Shown here one piece after another: positions 37,985 to 47,170 of a DNA stretch of 63,119 nucleotides. The notes under the pieces are model-generated. The model had not been told where the DNA came from. It ran no database searches and saw only the letters and a list, made by a program, of their open reading frames with translations. The first letter of the stretch is position 1. The number at the start of each line of letters is the position of its first letter. The translations under genes were made by a program, and so were the position numbers. Source of the DNA: Lysobacterales bacterium (GTDB lineage Bacteria > Pseudomonadota > Gammaproteobacteria > Xanthomonadales > SZUA-36); assembly GCA_029935455.1 (NCBI GenBank), contig JAOZKI010000004.1, positions 1 through 63,119 on the forward strand. The letters are read 5' to 3'.

Positions 37985-39237
37985 AGATCTTTAACCTGCC
38001 GGACCTGGGCGAAGGCCTGCCGGATGCAGAAATCGTTGAGTGGCTGGTCGCCGAGGGCGATGAACTGACGCTCGATCAGCCCATGATCAATATGGAAACT
38101 GCCAAGGCCGTGGTGGAGGTCCCCTCACCGTTCACGGGCAAACTGGTGAAGTGTTTCGGTCAGGCCGGAGACGTGATTGAAACGGGCAAGCCCCTGGCCG
38201 GATTCGATGTCGGTGACGGCACCGATGCTGCCGATGATGCGCCCGAAGCCGATGCGCCGGTAACGGAGGCAGACGCCGCACCGGACGCCAGTGGCGATCA
38301 GGATGCGCGCGCCGACAGCGGTACCGTCGTTGGGGCCATGGAAACATCAGATCAACTGGTGCGGGAGACCGTGTCCAGCGTAGCTGGCATCAAGGTAACT
38401 CCGGCGGTGCGCGCCATGGCGCGCAAACTGAAGGTGGACCTGGCACGGGTCACAGCGACCGGCAAGGATGGTGTGGTGACCCGGGCTGATGTGGAAGCGG
38501 CAGCCAAGAACCCACCCGCTGCTGCCCCCGCCGCTCCGGCCAGCCCAGCACCGGCGGCAGCCGCTCCAGCGACGCCACCGCCGGCGCCCGCTGCCGCAAC
38601 CGGCGAGTGGGAGCCTATCCGGGGCACGCGCCGCACCATGGCACGGGTGATGAGCGAATCCCATGCGCAGGTGGTGGCCACCACGCTTATGGACGACGCC
38701 GACATTCACGCCTGGGACCACCGCCAGGACGTCACGGTACGCCTGTTACGAGCCCTGTGGGCCGGAGCCTGTGTGGAACCGGGCCTGAACGCCTGGTACG
38801 ACGGCGACAAGGGCATGCGCATGATCCACAAGAATATGGACGTGGGCATGGCCGTGGATACACCGGATGGCCTGTTCGCCGCCGCCTTACGGCGCGTAAA
38901 CAGCAATACGCCGGAACAGGTACGCGCTTCCATTGACCGCCTGAAGGTGAACGTCAAGAACCGCTCCATTCCGCCGGAAGACCTGCGCGATTACACCATT
39001 ATGCTTTCCAACTTCGGTGTTTTCGCCGGCCGCTATGCCACGCCCATCATCAATCCGCCCTGCGTGTGCATTGTTGCTGCTGGCAAAAGCCGACATGAGG
39101 TAGTGCCCGTGCTGGGTGGTTTTGAGGTGCATCGCATCATGCCTTTGTCGCTCACCTTTGACCATCGCGCCTGTACGGGCGGGGAGGCAGCGCGCTTCCT
39201 GAAAGCCATGCTTGAAGACCTGCGGCGCCCGGACTAA
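37981..39237 (+). CDS. pdhC: Dihydrolipoamide acyltransferase (E2) of the pyruvate dehydrogenase complex
   Basis: 418-residue E2. One lipoyl domain (residues about 1-80) with lipoyl Lys42 in METAKAVVEVPSP, an acidic Asp/Ala linker, a peripheral-subunit-binding domain (about 130-170: TPAVRAMARKLKVDL, GKDGVVTRADVEAA), an Ala/Pro linker, and the catalytic domain (about 205-418) ending TFDHRACTGGEAARFL. The usual DHRxxDG active-site motif has Thr in place of Asp here. It ends the pdhABC operon; no E3 (lpd) gene is nearby. Confidence 0.92.
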   Translation: MKIFNLPDLGEGLPDAEIVEWLVAEGDELTLDQPMINMETAKAVVEVPSPFTGKLVKCFGQAGDVIETGKPLAGFDVGDGTDAADDAPEADAPVTEADAAPDASGDQDARADSGTVVGAMETSDQLVRETVSSVAGIKVTPAVRAMARKLKVDLARVTATGKDGVVTRADVEAAAKNPPAAAPAAPASPAPAAAAPATPPPAPAAATGEWEPIRGTRRTMARVMSESHAQVVATTLMDDADIHAWDHRQDVTVRLLRALWAGACVEPGLNAWYDGDKGMRMIHKNMDVGMAVDTPDGLFAAALRRVNSNTPEQVRASIDRLKVNVKNRSIPPEDLRDYTIMLSNFGVFAGRYATPIINPPCVCIVAAGKSRHEVVPVLGGFEVHRIMPLSLTFDHRACTGGEAARFLKAMLEDLRRPD

Positions 39238-39241
39238 CTTC

Positions 39242-39258
39242 GCGGCTCGCAGAGCCGC
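39242..39258 (+). terminator. GC hairpin just after pdhC
   Basis: Perfect 7-bp stem GCGGCTC / GAGCCGC with a 3-base loop, 4 bp after the pdhC stop. No T run follows, so termination is uncertain. Confidence 0.45.
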
Positions 39259-39269
39259 CAGAGCCCGGC

Positions 39270-39298
39270 TTGTACTTCCAGCGTGCTTTTAGTACCAT
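39270..39298 (+). promoter_or_regulatory. Sigma70-type promoter of rpsB
   Basis: -35 TTGTAC (39270-39275), 17-bp spacer, -10 TACCAT (39293-39298). Transcription would start near 39305, giving a leader of about 235 nt. Confidence 0.6.
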
Positions 39299-39304
39299 GC
39301 GCGC

Positions 39305-39541
39305 GCCTGAAAGAGCGGTACGCCGCACCTTCAGGCAAAAACTCATTCCATCCAGGACTGCGGTCCTACCGGGTGGAAAATACGCACACTTGCCGCAACG
39401 GTCCGGTTGGGTGCCCTGACATGAAAACAGGGTTTCCGGACAGGGCAAGTGGAGGACAAACCCGGGAATCAGCCCTGCGCTGACGGTGCCAGCTTTGCCG
39501 GCCGCCGCGGCTATGGCATTCCCTTTAATAGGAAGACACCA
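39305..39541 (+). promoter_or_regulatory. Structured rpsB mRNA leader, probable S2 autoregulatory element
   Basis: Three well-formed stem-loops can be drawn by eye. (1) 39305-39336: 7-bp stem GCCTGAA/TTCAGGC enclosing GCGG-TACG-CCGC. (2) 39346-39378: TTCCATCC/GGGTGGAA (one T-G pair) continuing into AGGAC-TGCG-GTCCT with a 3-base bulge. (3) 39388-39450: three nested stems, ACTTGCC/GGCAAGT, GTCCGG/CCGGAC and CCCTG/CAGGG. In E. coli, S2 represses rpsB-tsf through the rpsB 5' UTR, so this leader is the natural candidate for the same control. It fills the whole 304-bp gap together with the promoter. Confidence 0.7.
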
Positions 39542-40633
39542 ATGGCAGACGTCACCATGCGCCAAATGCTTGAAGCAGGCGTACACTTCGGTCATCAGAC
39601 CCGCTACTGGAACCCGAAAATGGCTCCGTTTATTTTCGGCGCCCGGGGCAAGATTCACATTATCAACCTGGAGAAAACGCTGCCGCTGATGGTGGATGCG
39701 TTGAACTACACCAGTGGCCTGGCAGCGCGACGCGGCAACATTATCTTCGTTGGCACCAAGCGCGCAGCCTCCCAATCCATTCAGGAAGAAGCGCAGCGCT
39801 GCGGCATGCCCTATGTGTCCCACCGCTGGCTGGGCGGCATGCTGACGAACTTCCGCACCATTCGTCAGTCCATCAAGCGCCTCAAGCACCTTGAGCAGTC
39901 GGCTGAGGACGGTTCCTTCTCCCACCTGCAGAAGAAAGAAATCCTGCAGCTGCAGCGCGAGCAGGAAAAACTGGAGCGCTCCCTGGGCGGAATCAAGGAC
40001 ATGAAAGGCCTGCCAGACGCCATGTTTGTGGTGGACGTCAGCCACGAAGACATCGCCATCAAGGAAGCCAAAAAGCTGGGCATTCCGGTCATCGCAGTAG
40101 TGGATACGAACTGCTCTCCGGAAGGCATCGACTATGTGATCCCGGGCAATGACGACGCGATCCGTTCGGTCCGTCTCTATGCACAGCTGGTCGCTGACTC
40201 GATTCTGGAAGGTCGCGCCTCCATGCCGGCCCCGGAAGACGCCAACGATGAGTTCGTCGAACTGGATGCGGATGGCAACCCGGTCAAGCGCGCCCGCGGC
40301 AAGAAAGAAGAAGCCAAAAAGCCGGCACGCAAGAAGGTGAGCAAAAAGGTCAGCAAGAAAGCCGCACCGAAGAAAGAAGCGGTAGCGGATGCTGAAGAGA
40401 AAGCACCGGCAAAAGCGAAGGACGAAGCCAAGGCTGGCGAGCAGCCCGCCGCAGAGCCCGCCGCGGAAGAGGAAGCCAAGCCGGCGGCCAAGAAAGTCAG
40501 CAAGAAAGCCGCGCCCAAGAAGAAAGTCGCCAAAAAGAAGGTGACCAAGAAGGCAGCAGCGAAAAAAGCGGACAGCGCGAAAGAGGAAAAAGCCGCTGAG
40601 CCGAAAGCCGACAAGGCCGAAGACGACAGCTAA
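39542..40633 (+). CDS. rpsB: 30S ribosomal protein S2 with long Lys/Ala-rich C-terminal extension
   Basis: S2 core, residues about 1-240: [73 protein letters not shown] and [21 protein letters not shown]. coli S2 has 241 residues; this protein has 363. Residues 253-363 form a tail with 35 Lys and 31 Ala in 111 residues, including VSKKAAPKK twice, resembling histone-H1-like bacterial tails. ATG 39542 follows AGGA; an upstream extension to 39449 lies in the leader. The reading frame is clean, so this does not look like an assembly error. Confidence 0.96.
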   Translation: MADVTMRQMLEAGVHFGHQTRYWNPKMAPFIFGARGKIHIINLEKTLPLMVDALNYTSGLAARRGNIIFVGTKRAASQSIQEEAQRCGMPYVSHRWLGGMLTNFRTIRQSIKRLKHLEQSAEDGSFSHLQKKEILQLQREQEKLERSLGGIKDMKGLPDAMFVVDVSHEDIAIKEAKKLGIPVIAVVDTNCSPEGIDYVIPGNDDAIRSVRLYAQLVADSILEGRASMPAPEDANDEFVELDADGNPVKRARGKKEEAKKPARKKVSKKVSKKAAPKKEAVADAEEKAPAKAKDEAKAGEQPAAEPAAEEEAKPAAKKVSKKAAPKKKVAKKKVTKKAAAKKADSAKEEKAAEPKADKAEDDS

Positions 40634-40645
40634 GGCTGACCCAGG

Positions 40646-40706
40646 GGCGCCGCAGTAGCGGCGCCACCCGGGCCCGTTACGCCAAATCCCGCGATACAGG
40701 ATTTGG
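40646..40706 (+). promoter_or_regulatory. Two perfect hairpins in the rpsB-tsf gap
   Basis: First: GGCGCCGC / GCGGCGCC, 8 bp, loop AGTA (40646-40665). Second: CCAAATCC / GGATTTGG, 8 bp, 9-base loop (40682-40706). Neither is followed by a T run. They may act as an attenuator or as RNA-stability/processing signals between rpsB and tsf. Confidence 0.5.
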
Positions 40707-40739
40707 ACATCTGAACGCATTGATTGAGAGGTAAGTCCC

Positions 40740-41603
40740 ATGGCAGTGACAGCTGCATTGGTTAAGGAACTCCGCGAGCGCACCGGCGCTGGCATGATGG
40801 AATGCAAAAAAGCCCTGGTAGAAACCAACGGCGACATGGATACGGCCATTGAAAACCTGCGCAAATCAGGTTTGGCCAAAGCCGACAAGAAAGCCGGTCG
40901 CGTTGCCGCCGAGGGCAAAGTCGTTGTGGCCCAGCAGGGCGCACGCGCCGTGCTGGTTGAGGTCAACTCGGAAACGGACTTCGTGGCCAAAGACGAAAAC
41001 TTCCTGGCATTTGCGGACGCGGTCGCGCAGGCAGCCCTGGACGTAGACAGTGTAGAAGCGCTGCAGGCCGCAGCGCTGGATGGCGCTTCTGTGGAAGATG
41101 CGCGTCAGGCACTGGTTGCCAAGCTGGGTGAAAATATTCAGGTGCGCCGCATGGCAGGCCTGTCCAGCGAAGGCACCATCGGCTCCTACATCCACGGTGG
41201 ACGCATTGGCGTGCTGGTGGAACTGGAAGGTGGTGATGAAGCGCTGGCCAAAGATCTGGCCATGCACGTGGCGGCTCTGAGCCCGGCCTATGCCACGGCT
41301 GATGAGGTACCGGCCGAGGTACTGAACAAGGAAAAAGAAATCTTGGTCGCTCAGGCTGCCGATTCCGGCAAACCGGCTGAGATCATCGAAAAGATGGTGG
41401 AAGGTCGCCTGCGCAAGTTCCTGGCCGAGATCACTCTGGTGGGTCAGCCATTTGTAAAAGACGGCGATGTTACCGTCGGCAAACTGCTTGATCAGAAGGG
41501 TGCGTCTGTGAAAGGATTCACGCGTCTTGCCGTTGGCGAAGGCATCGAGAAGAAAGAAGAGAACTTCGCTGAAGAGGTCATGCAACAGGTGGCCGGCAGC
41601 TGA
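40740..41603 (+). CDS. tsf: Elongation factor Ts
   Basis: Guanine-nucleotide exchange factor for EF-Tu, 287 residues. The N-terminal UBA-like domain has [20 protein letters not shown], and the EF-Tu-contacting TDFVA motif is in [12 protein letters not shown]. Core repeats include [14 protein letters not shown] and AMHVAALSP, then [23 protein letters not shown] precedes the ATG. It follows rpsB as in most bacteria. Confidence 0.98.
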   Translation: MAVTAALVKELRERTGAGMMECKKALVETNGDMDTAIENLRKSGLAKADKKAGRVAAEGKVVVAQQGARAVLVEVNSETDFVAKDENFLAFADAVAQAALDVDSVEALQAAALDGASVEDARQALVAKLGENIQVRRMAGLSSEGTIGSYIHGGRIGVLVELEGGDEALAKDLAMHVAALSPAYATADEVPAEVLNKEKEILVAQAADSGKPAEIIEKMVEGRLRKFLAEITLVGQPFVKDGDVTVGKLLDQKGASVKGFTRLAVGEGIEKKEENFAEEVMQQVAGS

Positions 41604-41619
41604 TTCAACAGGAGCCCCT

Positions 41620-42333
41620 GTGAGCACACCGGTCTACCAACGCATTCTACTTAAACTCAGCGGTGAAGCACTGCTGGGCGGCGAAGACTACGGCATTGAT
41701 CCGCTCATCCTTGAGCGGATCGCCGGAGAAATCCGTGAGGTCAACGGCGCCGGGGTAGAGGTCGCCGTGGTCATCGGCGGCGGCAACATCTTTCGCGGCG
41801 CTGGCCTGGCCCAGTCGGGTATCGACCGGGTTACCGGCGACCATATGGGCATGCTGGCCACGGTCATGAACTCCCTGGCGCTGCAGGACGCGCTGGAGAA
41901 GAACGGCACAGCGGCCCGGGTCATGTCTGCCCTGGCCATTCACGACGTGTGCGAAGACTACATCCGCCGGCGCGCCGTTCGGCACCTGCAGAAAGGCCGC
42001 GTGGTTATCTGTGCAGCCGGTACCGGCAACCCCTTCTTCACCACCGATACGGCCGCCGCCCTGCGCGCGATTGAGATCGGCGCTGATATCGTACTCAAGG
42101 CCACCAAGGTCGACGGCATCTACACGGCCGATCCGAAACTGGTAAAGGAAGCCTCGCGCTACGAATCCCTGTCCTATGACGAAGTCATCGAGGGCAAACT
42201 GCGCGTCATGGACGCCAACGCGATCGTGCTCTGCCGTGAACAGGAAATGCCCATTCGCGTCTTCAACGTGTTCGAACCCGGCAATCTGATGAAGCTGGTC
42301 ACCGGACACCCGGTGGGATCCATCGTTCACTGA
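41620..42333 (+). CDS. pyrH: Uridylate kinase (UMP kinase)
   Basis: Bacterial amino-acid-kinase-fold UMP kinase, 237 residues, making UDP from UMP and ATP. Visible motifs: [62 protein letters not shown] and [13 protein letters not shown]. Starts at GTG 41620 with GGAG five bases upstream, 16 bp after tsf. It belongs to the tsf-pyrH-frr series. Confidence 0.97.
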   Translation: MSTPVYQRILLKLSGEALLGGEDYGIDPLILERIAGEIREVNGAGVEVAVVIGGGNIFRGAGLAQSGIDRVTGDHMGMLATVMNSLALQDALEKNGTAARVMSALAIHDVCEDYIRRRAVRHLQKGRVVICAAGTGNPFFTTDTAAALRAIEIGADIVLKATKVDGIYTADPKLVKEASRYESLSYDEVIEGKLRVMDANAIVLCREQEMPIRVFNVFEPGNLMKLVTGHPVGSIVH

Positions 42334-42441
42334 CGCACCGCTTCCATCCGCAACCGCGGACGGATAGCTGCTAGAATTTCACGCCTGACTGCCGTGCTCG
42401 GCCTCAAGACCGTAGCCACCGGCCTGTAATGGGAGTAAACC

Positions 42442-42999
42442 ATGCTGGAAGACATCAAAAAAGACACGAAAATCCGCATGCGCAAGTCCTTGGACGCGCT
42501 GCAGAATGAACTAAAAAAAATCCGTACCGGGCGCGCCCATCCCAGCTTGCTGGAACACGTACAGGTGGATTACTACGGTAGCCAGGTGCCCATCAGCCAG
42601 GCGGCCAACGTTAAGGTAGAGGATGCCCGGACCCTGGCCGTCACGCCGTTTGACAAGTCCATGACCGGCACCATTGAGAAAGCCATCATGACCTCGGATC
42701 TGGGGCTGAACCCCACCTCTGCCGGCGAGGTGATCCGCATTCCCCTGCCCCCGCTGACGGAAGAACGCCGGCGCGATCTGGGCCGGGTCGTGCATCAGGA
42801 AGGTGAGAACGCCAAAATCGCCATCCGCAATATCCGACGCGATGCCAACACCTCCCTGAAGGAGCTGGAAAAGGAGAAAGAGATCTCTGAGGACGAAGAG
42901 CGGCGCGGTGAAACCGAGGTGCAGCAGATCACCGACCAGATGGTGTCCGAAGTCGACACCATCGTGGCGGAGAAAGAAAAGGAACTGCTGGAAATCTGA
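42442..42999 (+). CDS. frr: Ribosome recycling factor
   Basis: Splits post-termination ribosomes with EF-G. 185 residues, the standard length, with the three-helix-bundle segments [56 protein letters not shown] and KISEDEE-type [13 protein letters not shown]. The 108-bp gap from pyrH has a small hairpin (TCCGC/GCGGA at 42347-42360) and a TAGAAT box at 42372, so an internal promoter is possible. The stop overlaps uppS (TGATG). Confidence 0.98.
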   Translation: MLEDIKKDTKIRMRKSLDALQNELKKIRTGRAHPSLLEHVQVDYYGSQVPISQAANVKVEDARTLAVTPFDKSMTGTIEKAIMTSDLGLNPTSAGEVIRIPLPPLTEERRRDLGRVVHQEGENAKIAIRNIRRDANTSLKELEKEKEISEDEERRGETEVQQITDQMVSEVDTIVAEKEKELLEI

Positions 43000-43739
43000 T
43001 GTCGGAGCGCGTGCTACCGGGTCATGTCGCCATCGTGATGGACGGCAATGGCCGCTGGGCGGAGCGGCGCAAGCTCTCCCGTAACCTGGGCCATCAGGCC
43101 GGGCTGCGGGCCCTGCGACGAACCGCGCGGCACGGCGCCAAAATCGGCATCAAGACGCTAACCGTATTTGCCTTCTCCAGTGAAAACTGGAATCGTCCGG
43201 AAAAAGAGGTCTCGCGCTTGATGGACCTGTTCATGAGCGCCCTCGACAAGGAAATGAAAGGCCTCTACGAACACGGCGTGCGCATGCGCTTTATTGGTGA
43301 TCGCTCAGCCTTTCACCCGGCGCTGCAGGAACGCATGCAGGCCGCCCAGGAACTGACCGCGGGCAACACGCGCACCCAACTGAACGTCGCCGCTAACTAT
43401 GGCGGGCGCTGGGACATCCTGCAGGCGGCTCAAAAATTGGCTGCGCAGGCCCAGGCCGGCAATTTGGACCCCGCGGCTATCGACGAACAGTGCTTCGGCG
43501 GCGCTTTGGCTCTGCATGACACGCCCGATCCCGATCTGTTTATCCGTACCGGCGGCGAACAACGCATCAGCAACTTTCTGTTGTGGCAATCGGCCTACAC
43601 GGAGTTCTACTTTAGCGACAAGCTCTGGCCAGACTTCAACGGTGAAGAGCTGGATCGGGCCATCAGCGCTTACCAGTCCAGGGAACGGCGCTTCGGACTC
43701 ACTGGCGAGCAATTACGCGCCCGCGCCAGGGCGGGCTGA
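42999..43739 (+). CDS. uppS: Undecaprenyl diphosphate synthase (cis-prenyltransferase)
   Basis: Makes the C55 lipid carrier precursor for peptidoglycan and O-antigen. 246 residues; catalytic Asp and phosphate loop in HVAIVMDGNGRWAERR, FAFSSENWNRP, and the C-terminal DLFIRTGGEQRISNFLLWQ and EFYF segments of the Z-type family. It is coupled to frr (1-base overlap) and to cdsA (1-base overlap). Confidence 0.97.
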   Translation: MSERVLPGHVAIVMDGNGRWAERRKLSRNLGHQAGLRALRRTARHGAKIGIKTLTVFAFSSENWNRPEKEVSRLMDLFMSALDKEMKGLYEHGVRMRFIGDRSAFHPALQERMQAAQELTAGNTRTQLNVAANYGGRWDILQAAQKLAAQAQAGNLDPAAIDEQCFGGALALHDTPDPDLFIRTGGEQRISNFLLWQSAYTEFYFSDKLWPDFNGEELDRAISAYQSRERRFGLTGEQLRARARAG

Positions 43740-44557
43740 TGCTCAAAACCCGCATCCTCACCGCGCTGGTGCTGCTGCCAGTCGCGCTCAGCGGCATCTT
43801 CCTCTTGACGCCGCAGAACTTTGCGCTGGCCGTCGCCCTGCTGTTGCTGGTTGGGGCCTGGGAATTCCACCGATTGGCCCGTTTGCAGAGCATGGGCGGC
43901 GTCATGCTGGTCCTGCTGCAGGCCGCTTTACTGGCGCTCCTCTGGCACTACGCGGACCATTGGCGTCCGGACCCTATTCGCACCATGGAGGGGCTGTGCG
44001 TGCTCTGGTTGCTGCTGTTCAGTCAGCTGCGCTGGCATGACCCGAGCCAGCCACCGCGATCCATCTATACGCTGCAAGTCTGTGGCAACGCGCTGGTCAG
44101 CATCAGCGGTGCCTGGCTGGCTCTATCCTGGCTGCGCGCAGAGCCGGCCGGCCAATGGTGGATTCTGACCTTGCTATTGACCATCTGGGCGGCCGATATC
44201 GGCGCCTATTTTGCCGGGCGCCGCTTCGGCAAGCGCAAGCTGGCACCCCGCATCAGCCCGGGCAAGACCTGGGCCGGCTTGTTCGGTGGCCTGGCCAGCG
44301 CCATGCTGGTGGCCGTACTGGCCGGACGCTATCTGCCGGGACTGGCAGCACCAGCACTACCCATGGCTATGCTGGGCGCCCTCACGGCCCTGGTGTCGGT
44401 CGCCGGCGACCTCTTCATCAGCCTGCACAAACGGACCGTGGGCATGAAAGACACGGGGCGCCTGTTTCCGGGCCACGGCGGTGTGCTTGATCGCTTCGAC
44501 AGCTTGCTATCGGGTGCGCCTTTCTTCGTGCTTGGCAAATTATTGTTGGGGCTTTGA
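43739..44557 (+). CDS. cdsA: Phosphatidate cytidylyltransferase
   Basis: Integral inner-membrane enzyme that forms CDP-diacylglycerol, the branch point for phospholipids. 272 residues, with about eight hydrophobic segments and the CdsA signature in the C-terminal part: HKRTVGMKDTGRLFPGHGG followed by VLDRFDSLLSG. The DIGAYFAGRRFGKRKLAP and SPGKTWAG segments precede it. It overlaps uppS at its start; its stop lies just before the dxr start. Confidence 0.96.
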   Translation: MLKTRILTALVLLPVALSGIFLLTPQNFALAVALLLLVGAWEFHRLARLQSMGGVMLVLLQAALLALLWHYADHWRPDPIRTMEGLCVLWLLLFSQLRWHDPSQPPRSIYTLQVCGNALVSISGAWLALSWLRAEPAGQWWILTLLLTIWAADIGAYFAGRRFGKRKLAPRISPGKTWAGLFGGLASAMLVAVLAGRYLPGLAAPALPMAMLGALTALVSVAGDLFISLHKRTVGMKDTGRLFPGHGGVLDRFDSLLSGAPFFVLGKLLLGL

Positions 44558-44559
44558 GC

Positions 44560-45750
44560 GTGGCATCACGCGAGCAACTTGCCGTCCTCGGTGCCACCGG
44601 CTCCATCGGCACCGCCACGCTGGATGTGGTGGCCCGTCATCCACAGCGCTATCAGGTATACGGCCTCAGCGCTCATAGCCAGGTCCATGAACTGGCCCGG
44701 CTGTGCCAACAGACTGGCGCCGAAGTGGCCGTTATTAGCGATCCTGAACGCTATCAAGATCTGCAGCGGGCGCTGAGCGCAGCCGGCAGCAAGGCGCGGG
44801 CGCTGGCCGGTCCAGAGGGACTGCTGGAGCTGGTGGAGCAGGACCAGGTCACCACGGTCATGGCCGCCATCGTCGGCGCTGCGGGCCTCGCGCCGACGCT
44901 CCGGGCAACGGAACTGGGCAAGCGGGTCCTGCTGGCCAACAAGGAATCCATGGTCATTGCCGGTCCGCTGTTTCGCCACACGCTGGAGCAAAGCAGTGCC
45001 ACTCTGATTCCCGTGGACTCAGAACATAACGCGCTGTTTCAGGCGCTGCCGTCAGACCATCAGGACGGACTGGCCCAATGCGGCGTGGAGCAACTCATAC
45101 TCACGGCCAGCGGTGGCCCTTTTCTGCACGCCAGCGAGACCGATTTAGAAGCGGTGACGCCGGCTCAGGCCTGCAAACATCCAAACTGGGATATGGGCAG
45201 AAAAATCTCGGTGGATTCAGCCACACTCATGAATAAGGGGCTGGAGGTGATCGAAGCCCGCTGGCTCTTCAACGCGGCTCCGGACCAATTGGATGTGGTG
45301 GTACACCCACAAAGCATTGTGCATTCCCTGGTGCGCTATCGGGATGGCTCCCTGCTCGCCCAGCTGGGCCTGCCGGATATGCGCACGCCGATTGCCCACG
45401 CGCTGGCCTGGCCCGAGCGCATCGAATCCGGCGTCGCAGCGCTGGACCTCACGGCCATGGAAAAACTTGAATTTCATGCGCCGGACCGCAATCGTTTTCC
45501 CTGTCTGGCACTCGCTTTCGAGGCCATGCAGGCGGGCGGCAGTGCTGCCGCCAGTCTGAACGCAGCCAACGAGATTGCCGTGCAGGCTTTCCTCGATGGT
45601 GAAATTAGGTTTACGGACATCGCACGCGTGGTGGCCCATACTCTGGATCAGGCGGGCAGCCACGGCGCTGCCAGTCTCGAGCACATCATGGCGGCTGATC
45701 AGGAAGCACGAACACTCGCGCGGACTGTGATCTCGCAACGGATAGGTTAA
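44560..45750 (+). CDS. dxr: 1-deoxy-D-xylulose 5-phosphate reductoisomerase
   Basis: First committed step of the MEP isoprenoid pathway, NADPH-dependent. 396 residues. NADPH-binding LAVLGATGSIGTATLDV, LLANKESMVIAG, metal/substrate residues in PVDSEHNALFQ, LTASGGPF, and MNKGLEVIEARWLF are all present. GTG 44560 has GGGG eight bases upstream; TTG 44554, overlapping the cdsA stop, is less well placed. Feeds the same isoprenoid supply used by UppS. Confidence 0.97.
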   Translation: MASREQLAVLGATGSIGTATLDVVARHPQRYQVYGLSAHSQVHELARLCQQTGAEVAVISDPERYQDLQRALSAAGSKARALAGPEGLLELVEQDQVTTVMAAIVGAAGLAPTLRATELGKRVLLANKESMVIAGPLFRHTLEQSSATLIPVDSEHNALFQALPSDHQDGLAQCGVEQLILTASGGPFLHASETDLEAVTPAQACKHPNWDMGRKISVDSATLMNKGLEVIEARWLFNAAPDQLDVVVHPQSIVHSLVRYRDGSLLAQLGLPDMRTPIAHALAWPERIESGVAALDLTAMEKLEFHAPDRNRFPCLALAFEAMQAGGSAAASLNAANEIAVQAFLDGEIRFTDIARVVAHTLDQAGSHGAASLEHIMAADQEARTLARTVISQRIG

Positions 45751-45752
45751 CA

Positions 45753-47129
45753 ATGCTGGAAGTACTTGGATCAATCTGGTGGCTTATCGTCGCCCTGGGC
45801 TTACTGGTCACCTTTCATGAGTTCGGCCACTACTGGGTCGCGCGCCGCTGTGGCGTCAAGGTACTCAAATTCTCTGTTGGCTTTGGCAAAGCCATCTGGT
45901 CACGTACCGCCCGCGACGGGACGGTCTGGGCCATCGGAGCCCTGCCGCTCGGCGGCTATGTGAAAATGCTCGATGAGCGCGAGGGTCCGGTGCCCGCCGA
46001 GGCTCAGGACGCGGCCTTTAACAGCAAACCGGTGGGTCAGCGCATCGCCATCGTGGCCGCCGGCCCGATCTTCAACCTCGTATTCGCGGTCTTTGCCTTC
46101 TGGATCATGTTCATGATCGGCGTTCCCGAAACCCGGCCTGTGGTCGGCGAGGTGACCGGCATTGCGGCCGAAGCCGGCTTCGAAAATAACGATGAGATTA
46201 TCGCTCTGGATGGCGATCGCACCCGCACCTGGTCTCATGCTCTACTGGCACTGATCACCCATGCGCTGGACCGCGACACGGTGCGCGTCACCGTAGAACA
46301 ACCCGGCGGTATTCGTCGCGACCTGAGCCTGGATCTCAGCGGCCTGGGCGATGATTTTCGTGAAGAAAATACGCTGGAAGCCGTGGGTTTGCAGCCCTGG
46401 CGGCCCGAACTGCCGGCCCTGATTGGTGAGGTGAGTGCGGACAGCGCCGCCGCGGAGGCTGGCCTCCGGGCCGGTGACCGTATCGTCAGCATCAATGGCG
46501 AGGCGGTGGAAAACTGGAGCTGGGTGCCGTTTCTGGTCAGCAAGCACGCTCCGGAAGGGCAGACCCTGGATCTGGAGCTTGAGCGTGACGGTGCGGTTTT
46601 TGAACGCCGGCTCACGCCGCGCCCGATAAAGGAAGGCATGTTTGGGCAGCGCTTCGTTATCGGCATCACCAGCGCGCCACCGGATGCGGAGGCTCAGGCC
46701 GGTTTTGATCGAACTTTTATGGAGCTCCAGTATGGCCCCGTAGCGGCTATGGGCCAGGCCTTTTCGGAGATGGCACGACTCAGTGGCGCGACCCTCGGAC
46801 TAATCGGCCGCATGATCACCGGTTCCGCCTCCGTGCGTAACGTATCCGGCCCCATCGGCATTGCTCAGTTTGCCAATGACTCTGCCAGTGCCGGCCTGAC
46901 CAGTTTCCTGTTCTTTCTCGGGCTGATCAGTCTCAGCCTGGGCATTCTTAATCTGTTACCCATCCCGGTACTGGATGGAGGTCACCTGCTCTATTACTTG
47001 ATAGAATGTGTGAAAGGAAGCCCGGTTTCGGAGCAAACACAGATGACCGGACAGACCATCGGTCTGGTCGCCCTGTTTGGTCTCATGAGCCTGGGCATCG
47101 TTAACGACATTTTAAGGCTGGTCGGATAG
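45753..47129 (+). CDS. rseP: Site-2 intramembrane protease RseP
   Basis: Inner-membrane zinc protease that cleaves anti-sigma factor RseA and leftover signal peptides. 458 residues. The zinc motif HEFGH is at residues 22-26 in TM1; the GGYVKMLDER segment and two PDZ domains follow (about 115-195 and 200-285, the second with AAAEAGLRAGDRIVSING). The C-terminal NLLPIPVLDGGH gives the third zinc ligand. It starts 2 bp after dxr, as in the E. coli sigma-E-related block. Confidence 0.97.
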   Translation: MLEVLGSIWWLIVALGLLVTFHEFGHYWVARRCGVKVLKFSVGFGKAIWSRTARDGTVWAIGALPLGGYVKMLDEREGPVPAEAQDAAFNSKPVGQRIAIVAAGPIFNLVFAVFAFWIMFMIGVPETRPVVGEVTGIAAEAGFENNDEIIALDGDRTRTWSHALLALITHALDRDTVRVTVEQPGGIRRDLSLDLSGLGDDFREENTLEAVGLQPWRPELPALIGEVSADSAAAEAGLRAGDRIVSINGEAVENWSWVPFLVSKHAPEGQTLDLELERDGAVFERRLTPRPIKEGMFGQRFVIGITSAPPDAEAQAGFDRTFMELQYGPVAAMGQAFSEMARLSGATLGLIGRMITGSASVRNVSGPIGIAQFANDSASAGLTSFLFFLGLISLSLGILNLLPIPVLDGGHLLYYLIECVKGSPVSEQTQMTGQTIGLVALFGLMSLGIVNDILRLVG

Positions 47130-47170
47130 AATTCCGCAACATTAAACCGGCCACGCTGGACCTGCATTCA

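Noticed and set aside
39152-40990. 612-codon open frame on the minus strand across rpsB
   Set aside because: It is antisense to rpsB; its Phe/Leu-rich low-complexity part is the reverse complement of the Lys/Ala tail.
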